This document shows positions 8,018 through 16,801 of a DNA stretch of 48,545 bases, piece after piece (within the stretch, counting starts at the first letter, position 1; the number at the start of each line of letters is the position of its first letter). The notes below the pieces were generated by a model, which saw nothing but the letters and a program-made list of their open reading frames with translations, made no database searches and was not told the origin of the DNA. Made by a program: the position numbers and the translations under genes. Source of the stretch: a bacterium c-19. Its GTDB lineage: Bacteria > Bacillota_I > Bacilli_A > Erysipelotrichales > Erysipelotrichaceae. Where the stretch lies: the NCBI GenBank assembly GCA_009917405.1, contig QZED01000012.1:1-48545 (forward strand), given 5' to 3'.

Positions 8018-9037
8018 ATGATTATTACAATGAAAAAAAATGCACCAAAACAAGAAATCGACGCCTTAATGGGACGTTTGTCAGACCGTGGTCTGCATGT
8101 TCATTCAAGTATCGGTGAAAACTACAATGTATTCGGCTTGGTCGGTGATACCTCAATTATCGATCCGAAACAAATTGAAGCAAATCCTTATGTAGAAAGC
8201 GTTGTTCGAGTTGCGGCACCGTATAAAAAGGCAAATCGTTTATTTCATCCGGAGGATACAATTATTACAGTCGGTAATTATCGCATCGGCGGAAAGGAAC
8301 CGCTTGTCGTAATTGGCGGGCCTTGTTCCATCGAAGGTTTAGAACCTACTTTACAAATTGCACAGGAAGTCAAAAAAGCCGGCGGCTGTATGTTAAGAGG
8401 CGGTGCTTATAAGCCGCGTACTTCCCCATATGCATTCCAAGGTATGGGTACCGAAGGAATTTTAGCAATGTGCGAAGCACGAAAACAAACCGGATTGCCG
8501 ATTGTTTCTGAGTTAATGAGTGCGGATAAATTAGATGAATTCGTAGAACATGTCGATATTATTCAAATCGGTGCGCGAAACATGCAAAACTTTGATCTTT
8601 TAAAAGCTGTGGGTAAAGTAGACAAACCCATATTGTTAAAACGCGGTCTTGCGAATACGATTGAAGAATGGATCATGGCTGCGGAATATATTATGTCTGA
8701 GGGAAACAATAAAGTCATTTTCTGTGAACGCGGTATCCGTACATTTGAAAAATACACAAGAAATACATTAGATTTAAGTGTTATTCCGATCATTAAAGAA
8801 AAAACCCATTTACCGATCATTATCGATCCAAGTCATGCGACTGGTGATTGGAAGCTTGTGGAATCTATGTCACTGGCTGCGATTGCGGCAGGAGCTGACG
8901 GTTTGATTATCGAGGTTCATGAAAATCCTGAATGTGCATGGTCAGACGGGGCTCAAACCTTAAAGCCGAAGAAATTCGCTGAGCTAATCGAAAAAGGCCG
9001 CAGTATTGCCCGAGTCATCGGGAGGGATATTGCATGA
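8018..9037 (+). CDS. aroF: DAHP synthase, type I beta, with N-terminal FL regulatory domain
   Basis: A 339-residue enzyme that condenses phosphoenolpyruvate and erythrose 4-phosphate, the entry step of the shikimate pathway. Residues 1-70 form a ferredoxin-like (FL) domain aligned by eye with Thermotoga maritima DAHP synthase, where it gives feedback inhibition by Tyr and Phe. The barrel shows GGPCSIEG, RGGAYKPRTSPYAFQG, QIGARNMQNF, KRG, CERGIRTFE and IIDPSHATG. The ATG at 8018 is chosen because it matches the start of the Thermotoga enzyme; AGAGGA lies upstream. Feedback by Tyr/Phe on the enzyme would match Tyr/Phe codons in the leader peptide. Confidence 0.93.
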   Translation: MIITMKKNAPKQEIDALMGRLSDRGLHVHSSIGENYNVFGLVGDTSIIDPKQIEANPYVESVVRVAAPYKKANRLFHPEDTIITVGNYRIGGKEPLVVIGGPCSIEGLEPTLQIAQEVKKAGGCMLRGGAYKPRTSPYAFQGMGTEGILAMCEARKQTGLPIVSELMSADKLDEFVEHVDIIQIGARNMQNFDLLKAVGKVDKPILLKRGLANTIEEWIMAAEYIMSEGNNKVIFCERGIRTFEKYTRNTLDLSVIPIIKEKTHLPIIIDPSHATGDWKLVESMSLAAIAAGADGLIIEVHENPECAWSDGAQTLKPKKFAELIEKGRSIARVIGRDIA

Positions 9038-10302
9038 TTGCGAAAGTATTTCCCGGAAAATGCAAAGGTAAAGTAACCATTCCCCCAAGCAAAAGCATGG
9101 CTCACCGTGCAATCATCTGTGCTTCTTTGGCAAAAGGCATCAGCCGTATTGATAATGTTGCTTATTCACAGGACATATTAACAACGATTGACGGTATGCG
9201 CTCATTAGGAGCTGAAATTATCAAGCATGATGATTTTCTTGAAATCACCGGAATCGGCAAAATAACCGAATGTAAACAACAGGAAATATTTTGTAATGAA
9301 AGCGGCAGTACCTTGCGTTTCTTTATCCCGCTGTTTTCTTTATGCAATAAGCGAATCGTATTCAGTGGTAAGGGACGCTTGATGGATCGTCCCCAAAGTG
9401 TCTATGAAAAAATCTTTAAAAATCAAGGTTTGTCCTTTCAACACGAAAATGGAACCATTTCCATAGAGGGCGCTTTACAGGGTGGTGAGTTTATTTTAGA
9501 CGGTGATGTATCCAGTCAGTTTATAAGCGGTCTGTTATTTGCCCTGCCTTTATGCGATAAACCTTCTACAATAGTAATCAAAGAACCATTTGAGTCACGC
9601 TCTTATGTGAACTTGACAATGCAGATGCTGGAACATTTCGGCATTGAAGCGGAGTTCAGTGATCCTAATACGATTTATATCAAAGGGAATCAGGAGTATC
9701 ATTCCGGTTGTTATTGTGTAGAAGGTGATTTTTCACAGTTGGCATTTTTTGCCTGTCTCGCTGCCTTGAATCATGATCTTGAAGTCTGCGGTGTTCATCA
9801 CAATTCCCAACAGGGAGATAAGGCTATCATGAGAATATTAAAACATGCACAGGTTCATTTTAAAGAAATTGTGAATGGTTATGCAGTTGCGAAAAGTGAT
9901 CCCTGCGGTACAATCATTGATTTAGCTGACTGCCCTGATCTCGGTCCGATCCTTTGTGTGCTTGCGGCTTTTTCAAACGGCTCCACACATATCAAAAATG
10001 CCGGAAGATTGAGAATCAAGGAAAGTGATCGCATTGCGGCTATGGAGTGTGAGCTTAAAAAGCTCGGTGTACGCATTCGCAGTGATGAAAACGATATTTA
10101 TATTGACGGTAGCACTGCTTATGAAGGTGGGGTTAAATTCGATGCTCATAATGATCACCGTATTGTGATGAGTCTTGCGGTTGCGGCAACACTTTGTGAA
10201 AAACCTTGCACGATTCACGGTGCCGAAGCGGTACGAAAGTCCTATCCGCAGTTTTTTGATGATTTAATTCGTATAGGCATAGAGGTAGAACGTTATGAAT
10301 AA
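9034..10302 (+). CDS. aroA: EPSP synthase (3-phosphoshikimate 1-carboxyvinyltransferase)
   Basis: A 422-residue enzyme that transfers the enolpyruvyl group of PEP to shikimate 3-phosphate. Motifs seen are PPSKSMAHRAIICASLAKG (Lys and Arg of the active site), CNESGSTLRFF, GRLMDRPQ, the stretch RIKESDRIAAM and the C-terminal DHRIVMSLAVAAT. It starts inside the last codons of aroF (ATG at 9034, aroF stop at 9035-9037) and overlaps tyrA at its end. An ATGGAA-N4-TTCCAT palindrome lies inside it at 9449. Class assignment (glyphosate sensitivity) cannot be settled by eye. Confidence 0.96.
   Translation: MIAKVFPGKCKGKVTIPPSKSMAHRAIICASLAKGISRIDNVAYSQDILTTIDGMRSLGAEIIKHDDFLEITGIGKITECKQQEIFCNESGSTLRFFIPLFSLCNKRIVFSGKGRLMDRPQSVYEKIFKNQGLSFQHENGTISIEGALQGGEFILDGDVSSQFISGLLFALPLCDKPSTIVIKEPFESRSYVNLTMQMLEHFGIEAEFSDPNTIYIKGNQEYHSGCYCVEGDFSQLAFFACLAALNHDLEVCGVHHNSQQGDKAIMRILKHAQVHFKEIVNGYAVAKSDPCGTIIDLADCPDLGPILCVLAAFSNGSTHIKNAGRLRIKESDRIAAMECELKKLGVRIRSDENDIYIDGSTAYEGGVKFDAHNDHRIVMSLAVAATLCEKPCTIHGAEAVRKSYPQFFDDLIRIGIEVERYE
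9449..9464. repeat. Dispersed palindrome ATGGAA-CCAT-TTCCAT
   Basis: Perfect six-base arms around a 4-base centre, inside aroA. It is one of at least seven such sites in the window and its centre is a variant. Confidence 0.6.
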
Positions 10303-11149
10303 GGATACTCAATTTCTTATTGTCGGTCTCGGTTTGATGGGCGGAAGCTATGCCTATGCTTTATCAAAACGCGGGTATCATGTCGCAGGTATCGATATTA
10401 ATCAGGACAGCATTGACTATGCATTAGCTAACGGTATTATTGAAAAAGGTGCTTGTTTCGATGCGGATCTCATTCGCGAAGCTGATGTAATTTTCTTTGG
10501 ATTATATCCGAATACGATGGTTGCTTGGATCGAGGAAAACCGAAATTTATTTAAAGCAGGTTGCTTGATCAGTGATGTTTCTGGTGTAAAATGTCGTGTC
10601 GTTGATCGTGTACAGGAACTCTTAAAGGATCTGCCGGTGGAGTTTATCGCTTCACATCCGATGGCGGGTAAGGAAGTCAGCGGTGTGAAATATGCCAACG
10701 ATCAAATGTTTCAACAGGCTAATTTTATTATCACCCCGACCGATAAAAATACAGTTACCGCTGTTTCGTTTTTAAAGGAGTTTGCGAAGGAGCTTAATTT
10801 TGCGAATATCAGTATCTTAGCACCTAAGAAGCATGATGAAATGATCGGCTATGTTTCTCAGTTGACTCATGTGATCGCAATTTCATTAATGAATGCGAAT
10901 GATAATCCTGATTTAGTGAATTATACCGGTGACAGTTTCCGTGATTTAACAAGAATTGCCCGGATCAATGAGCATTTGTGGACAGAGTTGTTCTTTTTGA
11001 ATAAGGATAATTTGATTCGGGAAATTGATGATTTTGAAACGGCATTACAGGCGTTGAAACAGACACTACTTGATGAAGACAGCGATACGTTAAAGCAGAT
11101 GATGATTATCTCGACACAAAGACGCAGTCGCTTTGATAAGAAGAAATAG
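10295..11149 (+). CDS. tyrA: Prephenate dehydrogenase
   Basis: A 284-residue NAD(P)-dependent dehydrogenase that commits prephenate to tyrosine. The Rossmann motif GLGLMGGSYAYAL is at residues 11-23, followed by the acidic strand end GIDIN, and the substrate-binding part has SHPMAGKEVSGV. The length matches stand-alone TyrA with no chorismate mutase or ACT domain seen. It overlaps aroA by eight bases and is the last gene of the operon. Its presence explains why the leader peptide is rich in Tyr codons. Confidence 0.95.
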   Translation: MNKDTQFLIVGLGLMGGSYAYALSKRGYHVAGIDINQDSIDYALANGIIEKGACFDADLIREADVIFFGLYPNTMVAWIEENRNLFKAGCLISDVSGVKCRVVDRVQELLKDLPVEFIASHPMAGKEVSGVKYANDQMFQQANFIITPTDKNTVTAVSFLKEFAKELNFANISILAPKKHDEMIGYVSQLTHVIAISLMNANDNPDLVNYTGDSFRDLTRIARINEHLWTELFFLNKDNLIREIDDFETALQALKQTLLDEDSDTLKQMMIISTQRRSRFDKKK

Positions 11150-11262
11150 TTTGTCACACTTATCTTTGTGTGATTGTCTTGCACACTGTTTTGGTTTTTT
11201 TAAAAGCTAACTTAGTATATGTTGAATAATTCTTGTTTTATTAACGGTGTACGGAATAAATG

Positions 11263-11310
11263 AAAAAGCAGTAACAGCTTCACCTTATTGGAAGCAGTTA
11301 TTGCTTTTTT
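11263..11310 (+). terminator. Terminator between tyrA and the histidine kinase gene
   Basis: A long stem AAAAGCAGTAACAGCTTC / GAAGCAGTTATTGCTTTT (one mismatch, one G-U) with a T6 run on the plus strand. The minus strand also has T5 after the stem, so it may serve the convergent two-component operon too. Confidence 0.85.
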
Positions 11311-11433
11311 ATGTTTTATTAATTCTTATTATTCATTTTATATTACTTTTACAGTGTCTTTTACTTTATTCATACTTCTTGCCTTTTCATACTCATCAAG
11401 TAAACTGATTGAGTTTGATCACTCAGCACCTTA

Positions 11434-12945
11434 TCATACCGCTGTTTTAGAATCTTTCTTGATCTTCGGCAGTTCCAGCCAAAAGCAGGTACCCGTACCG
11501 ATTGTACTTTCTACACCATAAGGTGCCTGATGCAGCTCCAATATACTTTTGACAATGCTTAATCCGATACCACTGCCGGTTTTTGAGCGCTTATGATGTT
11601 GCTTACTTTTATAGTATCGCTCCCAAACATACGGCAATTCATTTTGCGGTATTCCTGCCCCATGGTCGATAATTTCAATTCTCACGGTTTGTTCCTGATC
11701 AATCTGTTTCACAAGTACAAGATGATCTTCACCGCAATAGGTTACGGCATTGTTGATCAGATTGTATATTACTTGTGTGATTTTCACTTCATCTGCTTGA
11801 ACATAACATGACTTGTCATATTCAAATTCAATACAACAGGTTTCTTTTTCCAGCATTTTTGAATAGCGATCTACTACCTGCTTGATCAATTCACTGATTG
11901 CACATTCAGTCAGCTGTAGCTTTTGTATACCTGCCTGTAGCTTTGATAAATCTAAAATATCATTTGCCAAATGGGTTAATCGATTGGCTTCATCAATGAT
12001 AATTTGGATATTTTCCGGTGTATTTTCTCCCGGTATATCTCGCATCATTTCACCGTAACCGCTGATCATTGTGAGTGGTGTTCTCAGATCATGACTCATA
12101 TTGGCTATTAATTCGCGCTGTAGCTGTTGTACCTTGCTTAATTCCTCTGCCGCATATGTCAAAGTATCGTTTAATTCGCTGATTTCTCGATATTCATTGC
12201 CGTGAAAGTTTACTTCATAGTTTCCCTTAGCCAGTTGCTTGGCTTTTTGATTTACCGCTATTATAGGTCGAGCGATTTTCTTTGACATGTTGTAGGCAAG
12301 CAACATTCCAAGCAGAAACAGAATAATCGTAATAATGATCAGCTGGGTACGCAGTGTTTCGATTGTCGCATCTACAGGTGATATTTGTGCATTGACCAAA
12401 ACGACCAAAGCGTTGTCTGCTTCATTTTTAATTACGCTTGCATAGGTCATATTTTGAAGACCTTTATCTTTTTTTATCATATCATCGCTTTGAAAGGGCA
12501 GTTCTGTTTCGGGTGGCTTTTCGTTCATTGGACGATTGCTTGTTTCGTCCGTAGTGATAAAACGCTGTGCATTACCACCGTTAGCAAGTGCTTCCTCGTA
12601 TATGGAATTGATTTCACTTTGCTTTAGCTTATCGATCATACAGCGAGGATCTCTGCGGTTGCTTGTGTATATTTCCGAAAGTTCATTATTTAAGATGGAA
12701 ACACACAGATCGTTTTTACGGGCAATGGTTTCGATTTCTTCTTTATAGTTTGGTTCCTCTAACACATGTTGGATACTGACAGCGGCATTTTTGACCGCAT
12801 GAGATTTGATCATGCGATAGAACTGATCCAAAAACTGAACTTGAAAGACCCACAGAATCACCAGCATAATCGCACCGAATAACAAAAATGCTGTAAATAT
12901 CCTGCTTCTTACACTGCGGCCTTTCGTTTTTGTCTCAGCATTCAA
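11434..12945 (-). CDS. Sensor histidine kinase
   Basis: A 503-residue membrane kinase. Transmembrane helices lie at about residues 17-37 and 201-219 around a 160-residue extracellular sensor region that is hydrophilic and holds no recognised domain. HAMP, then HisKA with the phospho-acceptor His285 (ANMSHDLRTPL), then HATPase with an N-box (VIYNLINNAV), DHGAGIP and GSGIGLSIVK follow. Its start is a TTG that overlaps the last codons of the regulator gene by 11 bases; no better start is seen. The signal is unknown. It pairs with the OmpR-type regulator just upstream. Confidence 0.93.
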   Translation of the reverse strand: MNAETKTKGRSVRSRIFTAFLLFGAIMLVILWVFQVQFLDQFYRMIKSHAVKNAAVSIQHVLEEPNYKEEIETIARKNDLCVSILNNELSEIYTSNRRDPRCMIDKLKQSEINSIYEEALANGGNAQRFITTDETSNRPMNEKPPETELPFQSDDMIKKDKGLQNMTYASVIKNEADNALVVLVNAQISPVDATIETLRTQLIIITIILFLLGMLLAYNMSKKIARPIIAVNQKAKQLAKGNYEVNFHGNEYREISELNDTLTYAAEELSKVQQLQRELIANMSHDLRTPLTMISGYGEMMRDIPGENTPENIQIIIDEANRLTHLANDILDLSKLQAGIQKLQLTECAISELIKQVVDRYSKMLEKETCCIEFEYDKSCYVQADEVKITQVIYNLINNAVTYCGEDHLVLVKQIDQEQTVRIEIIDHGAGIPQNELPYVWERYYKSKQHHKRSKTGSGIGLSIVKSILELHQAPYGVESTIGTGTCFWLELPKIKKDSKTAV

Positions 12946-13621
12946 AGCGATAACCTACCCCTCTTAATGTCACGATCAGACGACTGTATTCTTTTAAACT
13001 TTTCCGTAACAGCTTGATATGTGTATCCAAGGTACGATCATCACCGTAGAAATCGTATCCCCAAACATCTTTAATCAGCACTTCACGTGTCAATGCAATT
13101 CCTTTGTTTTTTATAAAGTAGAATAACAATGCGTACTCCTTGGGTGTCATATCTATTCTGCGGTTATCAACGGTTACTACTCGAGCAGTAAAATCCACAC
13201 GCAGTCCCTCATATGAAAACACTGCTTTTGGGCGCTCTGCATTTTCATCCTCTTTAGTTCGTTGTGTTCGTTTCAGTATCGCATGAATTCGCATCATTAA
13301 TTCTTTAGGTGAAAATGGTTTCACAACATAATCGTCAACACCCGTTTCAAACCCATGCAGCTTATCGTATTCTTCTCCACGGGCTGACAACATAATGATC
13401 GGTATCGCTTTTTGTTTCAATATTTCACGGCTTGCCGAAAAACCGTCCAACACTGGCATCATCACATCCATTACAATTAAATCATAGTCATTCGATCTGC
13501 ACATTGTCACTGCCTGCATTCCGTCTTGTGCTTCTTCAACCTCGTATCCTTCAAACTCTGCATATTTGCGGATCATCTCTCTGATCCGTTGTTCATCATC
13601 GACAATCAATAGTTTATTCAT
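12935..13621 (-). CDS. OmpR-family response regulator
   Basis: A 228-residue regulator. The receiver domain (1-115) has the acidic pair DDE at 8-10, phospho-acceptor Asp52 (DLIVMDVMMP), the switch Ser79 (IIMLSARG) and Lys101 (VVKPF). A linker leads to a winged-helix DNA-binding domain with the usual LTPKEYALL-like segment (MTPKEYALLFYF) and the C-terminal GVGYRFEC. AGAGGTGAAAG precedes the ATG. It is co-transcribed with the kinase gene that overlaps its end; target genes are not evident in the window. Confidence 0.94.
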   Translation of the reverse strand: MNKLLIVDDEQRIREMIRKYAEFEGYEVEEAQDGMQAVTMCRSNDYDLIVMDVMMPVLDGFSASREILKQKAIPIIMLSARGEEYDKLHGFETGVDDYVVKPFSPKELMMRIHAILKRTQRTKEDENAERPKAVFSYEGLRVDFTARVVTVDNRRIDMTPKEYALLFYFIKNKGIALTREVLIKDVWGYDFYGDDRTLDTHIKLLRKSLKEYSRLIVTLRGVGYRFEC

Positions 13622-13974
13622 GCTTTCACCTCTTTTTTTCTTTTTGATACTGTATAAAATGTAATCTTTTTTGCTTTTATTTTTTTATTGTCAGATACAA
13701 ATTGCGCAGCTTGTTTTTTTCACTAGATCAGTTCTTGTTTTCTGTAATTTTATGATACTCGCTTTACGATCGCAGCTGTCGATATGTAATGTCCTGTATT
13801 TGCGCTTTATCTATTACTTTATCTTGCCTGTTTAGCTTACGTATTCTTGCACTATCATTATAACTGATTTTACTTTTTTCTATGTGTTTTTTATCTGAAA
13901 CTTTCTCACGATGAATTTCACGCATTTTTCACATTTATATTATAATTTTTATATACTATATTTTTATCTTATGA
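13622..13974. other. Gene-free interval upstream of the regulator gene
   Basis: About 350 very AT-rich bases between the GNAT gene start side and the response-regulator gene. It should hold the regulator promoter and the end of the GNAT transcript, but no convincing promoter, RNA gene or repeat could be picked out by eye. Confidence 0.4.
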
Positions 13975-14709
13975 TCAATCAACATCTAAATAAACCCAAT
14001 AAATAAGGCTTTTTGAAAGTTTTAAATTTAGCTTCTCAGCCATTTTATGTGATTTCTTATTATCCGTAAAAAGCTCAGCATACGGAATTAGCCCTTTTTT
14101 CATCTGTTCTTTGATCATCCTAAGCGTGAGTGCAGCACCGATACCTTTTCGCTGATGCATTGCTTCTACCTCTAACAAACCGATAGAACCGTTGTCATGT
14201 GTTCCGATAAACGCAACCGGCTGATGATCTTGAAACGCTCCCAGCATCCCTGCTTCGATTCGCTCCTCGATATACTCTGGATTCGCTAGCGGTTTGTAAG
14301 AATAATGCGCACATATGTAAGGAATTGCATCTTTGGTTAATTTATGTATTTGATAGGGTATCGGCGTCGCTTTTTGTGGAACTGTTTCCATAAAAACGGC
14401 AAATTGATACGGTTTTGATAACAACATTCTGTACTGCTCACAAACGTGTTTCATTATCGCCCCACGTGCGACAAGATCTCCTGTCAGCTGCTTTGTGTTT
14501 TTCAGGATTATTTCGGTTGCCCTGTTACTTAATGCATCCGCATAATATAATTGGTTGATTTTATCATAAATACAGATTCCGTCAGTTCCATCATAAATAA
14601 TTTTGTAAGCTCTCTGCTTGATGCAATTTATAATATCCGGATGATCGGTGACGGTTAATTGAAAATTCAGTTGAACCGGTATTGTTGTTTTCCTATTTTG
14701 TTCCTGCAT
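13975..14709 (-). CDS. GNAT-family N-acetyltransferase
   Basis: A 244-residue protein. The C-terminal half is a GCN5-related acetyltransferase domain with the acetyl-CoA loop as EVEAMHQRKGIGAALTLRMI and a terminal strand (TDNKKSHKMAEKLNLKLSKS). The N-terminal half is a second, poorly conserved region that may be another GNAT-like fold. The substrate cannot be deduced. AAGAGG precedes the ATG. It lies 70 bases downstream of rsmI on the same strand and may be read from that operon. Confidence 0.8.
   Translation of the reverse strand: MQEQNRKTTIPVQLNFQLTVTDHPDIINCIKQRAYKIIYDGTDGICIYDKINQLYYADALSNRATEIILKNTKQLTGDLVARGAIMKHVCEQYRMLLSKPYQFAVFMETVPQKATPIPYQIHKLTKDAIPYICAHYSYKPLANPEYIEERIEAGMLGAFQDHQPVAFIGTHDNGSIGLLEVEAMHQRKGIGAALTLRMIKEQMKKGLIPYAELFTDNKKSHKMAEKLNLKLSKSLIYWVYLDVD
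14376..14391. repeat. Dispersed palindrome GTGGAA-CTGT-TTCCAT
   Basis: A member of the ATGGAA-N4-TTCCAT set with one outer-base mismatch, inside the GNAT gene. Confidence 0.45.
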
Positions 14710-14779
14710 GATAATTACCTCTTTGCCTTTTTTGCTTGCTTAATTATTTTATAAAAAATTGCGCTGTCTTTCAACGCAA

Positions 14780-15631
14780 TTATGATTGTTCATGATATTG
14801 CCGATATAATTCATTTTTAGAACATCCGTGTTCCTTGGCAACTTTTTTGATCGCTTCCTTACTGCTGAGACCGGCTTCGATATAATCCGCAATTTTTTGC
14901 ATCAGGATGTCGGGATCATTGATCGCTTCATCTTCAAGCTTTTTTCCCTCTACGACGAGAACCATTTCGCCCTTGCATTTATCGATGATTTCAAGCACCT
15001 CACTGATTGTTCCGCGAATAAATTCTTCGTAGCGTTTCGTCAGCTCGCGCGCTAAACAAATGTTGCGATCGCCGAGCACACTGCGCATATTCTGTAATGT
15101 TTTTTGAATGCGATGAGGTGCTTCATAAAATAACAGCGTATGCGGATATTCCTTTAGTTTTTGTAATTCCTGTATCTGCATGGTTTCTTTTGGCTTTAAG
15201 AATCCATAAAACAGAAAGGATTGGGTCGGAAGGCCGCTCGCTACTAACGCATTTAACATTGCATTGGCTCCTGAGATCGGTACAACAGCGTATCCGGCTT
15301 CGATTACCAACTGCGTGACGCATTGCCCTGGATCTGATATTAATGGATAGCCTGCATCGCTGACTAACGCGACCTGGTTGCCTTCTTCCAGTAATTGCAG
15401 TAATCCCTGCGCACTTTCATTCTCATTGTATTGATGATGTGCAATCAGCTTGGTGTGTATATCAAAATGGCTTAATAGTTTGCGCGTATTACGTGTATCT
15501 TCTGCCGCAATCACATCTACCTCGCGCAAAACCTCGATCGCCCGCGGTGTCAGTTCTGTCAAATTACCGATAGGAGTTGCGACGATATACAAGGTCGGCT
15601 TTTCATCAATAAAGCTTTTCTGTCGATTCAT
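14780..15631 (-). CDS. rsmI: 16S rRNA (cytidine1402-2'-O)-methyltransferase
   Basis: A 283-residue SAM-dependent methyltransferase of the tetrapyrrole-methylase fold that methylates C1402 of 16S rRNA. Signatures are TLYIVATPIGNLTELTPRA, the motif VIAAEDTRNTRKLL and VSDAGYPLISDPG. The C-terminal 40 residues (KEAIKKVAKEHGCSKNELYR) look like the small helical extension of RsmI. AGAGGT precedes the ATG, eight bases after the ricT stop, so the two are in one operon with holB and tmk upstream. Confidence 0.95.
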   Translation of the reverse strand: MNRQKSFIDEKPTLYIVATPIGNLTELTPRAIEVLREVDVIAAEDTRNTRKLLSHFDIHTKLIAHHQYNENESAQGLLQLLEEGNQVALVSDAGYPLISDPGQCVTQLVIEAGYAVVPISGANAMLNALVASGLPTQSFLFYGFLKPKETMQIQELQKLKEYPHTLLFYEAPHRIQKTLQNMRSVLGDRNICLARELTKRYEEFIRGTISEVLEIIDKCKGEMVLVVEGKKLEDEAINDPDILMQKIADYIEAGLSSKEAIKKVAKEHGCSKNELYRQYHEQS

Positions 15632-15639
15632 GTTTACCT

Positions 15640-16671
15640 CTAACGATCGGAAAAATCAATATCCGGCCATAATTCTTGAAAGCTTAAAAACTGCACATCT
15701 TCTTTGTTTTCGATTTTCGCCTGTTGAAGCAGCACGTTTAAGCCGGTAACCCGATAGCGACGTCCCTTATATTCAATTTGTGAGTTCAGTTTAGGCAGAC
15801 CTTCTCTCAGCTTCTTGTATTGTTGATCCTCATATTTTAAACAGCACATCAGCTTGCCGCACTGCCCGCTTAATTTTTGTATATTTAATGCAAGTAATTG
15901 ATTCTTTGCCATATTTATCGAAACAACATCGAAATCATTCAGAAAGCGGCTGCAACATGTTTCCATACCGCACATTCCTAATCCGCCGATAATCTTTGAT
16001 TTATTGCGCGGACCGATCTGTCTTAATTCAATTCGGCATTTGAATTCGGCTGCCAAGGCTTTCAACAATTCTCGGAAGTCTACTCGCTCATCTGCGACAT
16101 AGACAAATATGATTTTACTTCGATCCAGTGTATATTCCGCTTCGATCAAATTCATATCTAAATTCAATTCTTTAATATACTTATCGCATATAACTAGTGC
16201 TTCCTTCGCTGCTTCAACATTTTTGGCAACATCATCAATATCCTTTTGACGCGCCTTTCTCAAAATCGGCTTTAGCTCTAAATTGCTGTGATGATTGATA
16301 TATATTTCACAGTCTCGCATAATCGTACCGACTTCCAAGCCTCTGATCGTCTCTACAATCACCTGATCTCCTACCTTATAATCTGTGGAATCAGTTCCAA
16401 AGGTATAGACCTTCTTGGAACCCTTAAAGGAAACAAATGCAATATATGGATAAGGGTTCCGTTCTTGTTCTTTTTTTGCGTTTTCCTTTGGTTCTTTAGA
16501 TGTATCTGTACTTGCATCTTTATTTATATAGGAATCACGATTGTGATTTTGATGATTGCTTTTATGATGAAGCTCATGATTCAGATTTTTTTCCTGATCG
16601 TTATTCCTGCTTTGGTGATTGCGGAAGTTTTGCTTTTGATGATTGTTTTTATTTTGATCCTGCGGACTCAT
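15640..16671 (-). CDS. ricT: RicT/YaaT homologue (PSP1 domain) with a long polar N-terminus
   Basis: A 343-residue protein whose residues from about 75 on match RicT/YaaT, a PSP1-domain member of the RNase Y specificity complex in Bacillus. The conserved cysteines thought to hold Fe-S clusters are present: GMCGMETCCSRFLNDF and SGQCGKLMCCLKYE. The first 70 residues are unusual: low-complexity, rich in Asn, His, Gln and Lys. The start is set by AGAGGG before the ATG at 16671. It lies between holB and rsmI as in Bacillus. Confidence 0.9.
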   Translation of the reverse strand: MSPQDQNKNNHQKQNFRNHQSRNNDQEKNLNHELHHKSNHQNHNRDSYINKDASTDTSKEPKENAKKEQERNPYPYIAFVSFKGSKKVYTFGTDSTDYKVGDQVIVETIRGLEVGTIMRDCEIYINHHSNLELKPILRKARQKDIDDVAKNVEAAKEALVICDKYIKELNLDMNLIEAEYTLDRSKIIFVYVADERVDFRELLKALAAEFKCRIELRQIGPRNKSKIIGGLGMCGMETCCSRFLNDFDVVSINMAKNQLLALNIQKLSGQCGKLMCCLKYEDQQYKKLREGLPKLNSQIEYKGRRYRVTGLNVLLQQAKIENKEDVQFLSFQELWPDIDFSDR

Positions 16672-16801
16672 AGTATCCCTCTTTCCTTATTATCTCTTTG
16701 CATTTCTTAAGTTTTTTATATCTCGTGTTATCTATCGATAGTATGTTATGATTGTTTGATGTTCGTCACCTGATGCTTATAAACTAATTTATATTTATTT
16801 G

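Noticed and set aside
11154..11172. Hairpin TCACAC/GTGTGA just after tyrA as terminator
   Set aside because: No T tract follows; the longer stem at 11263-11310 is a much better terminator.
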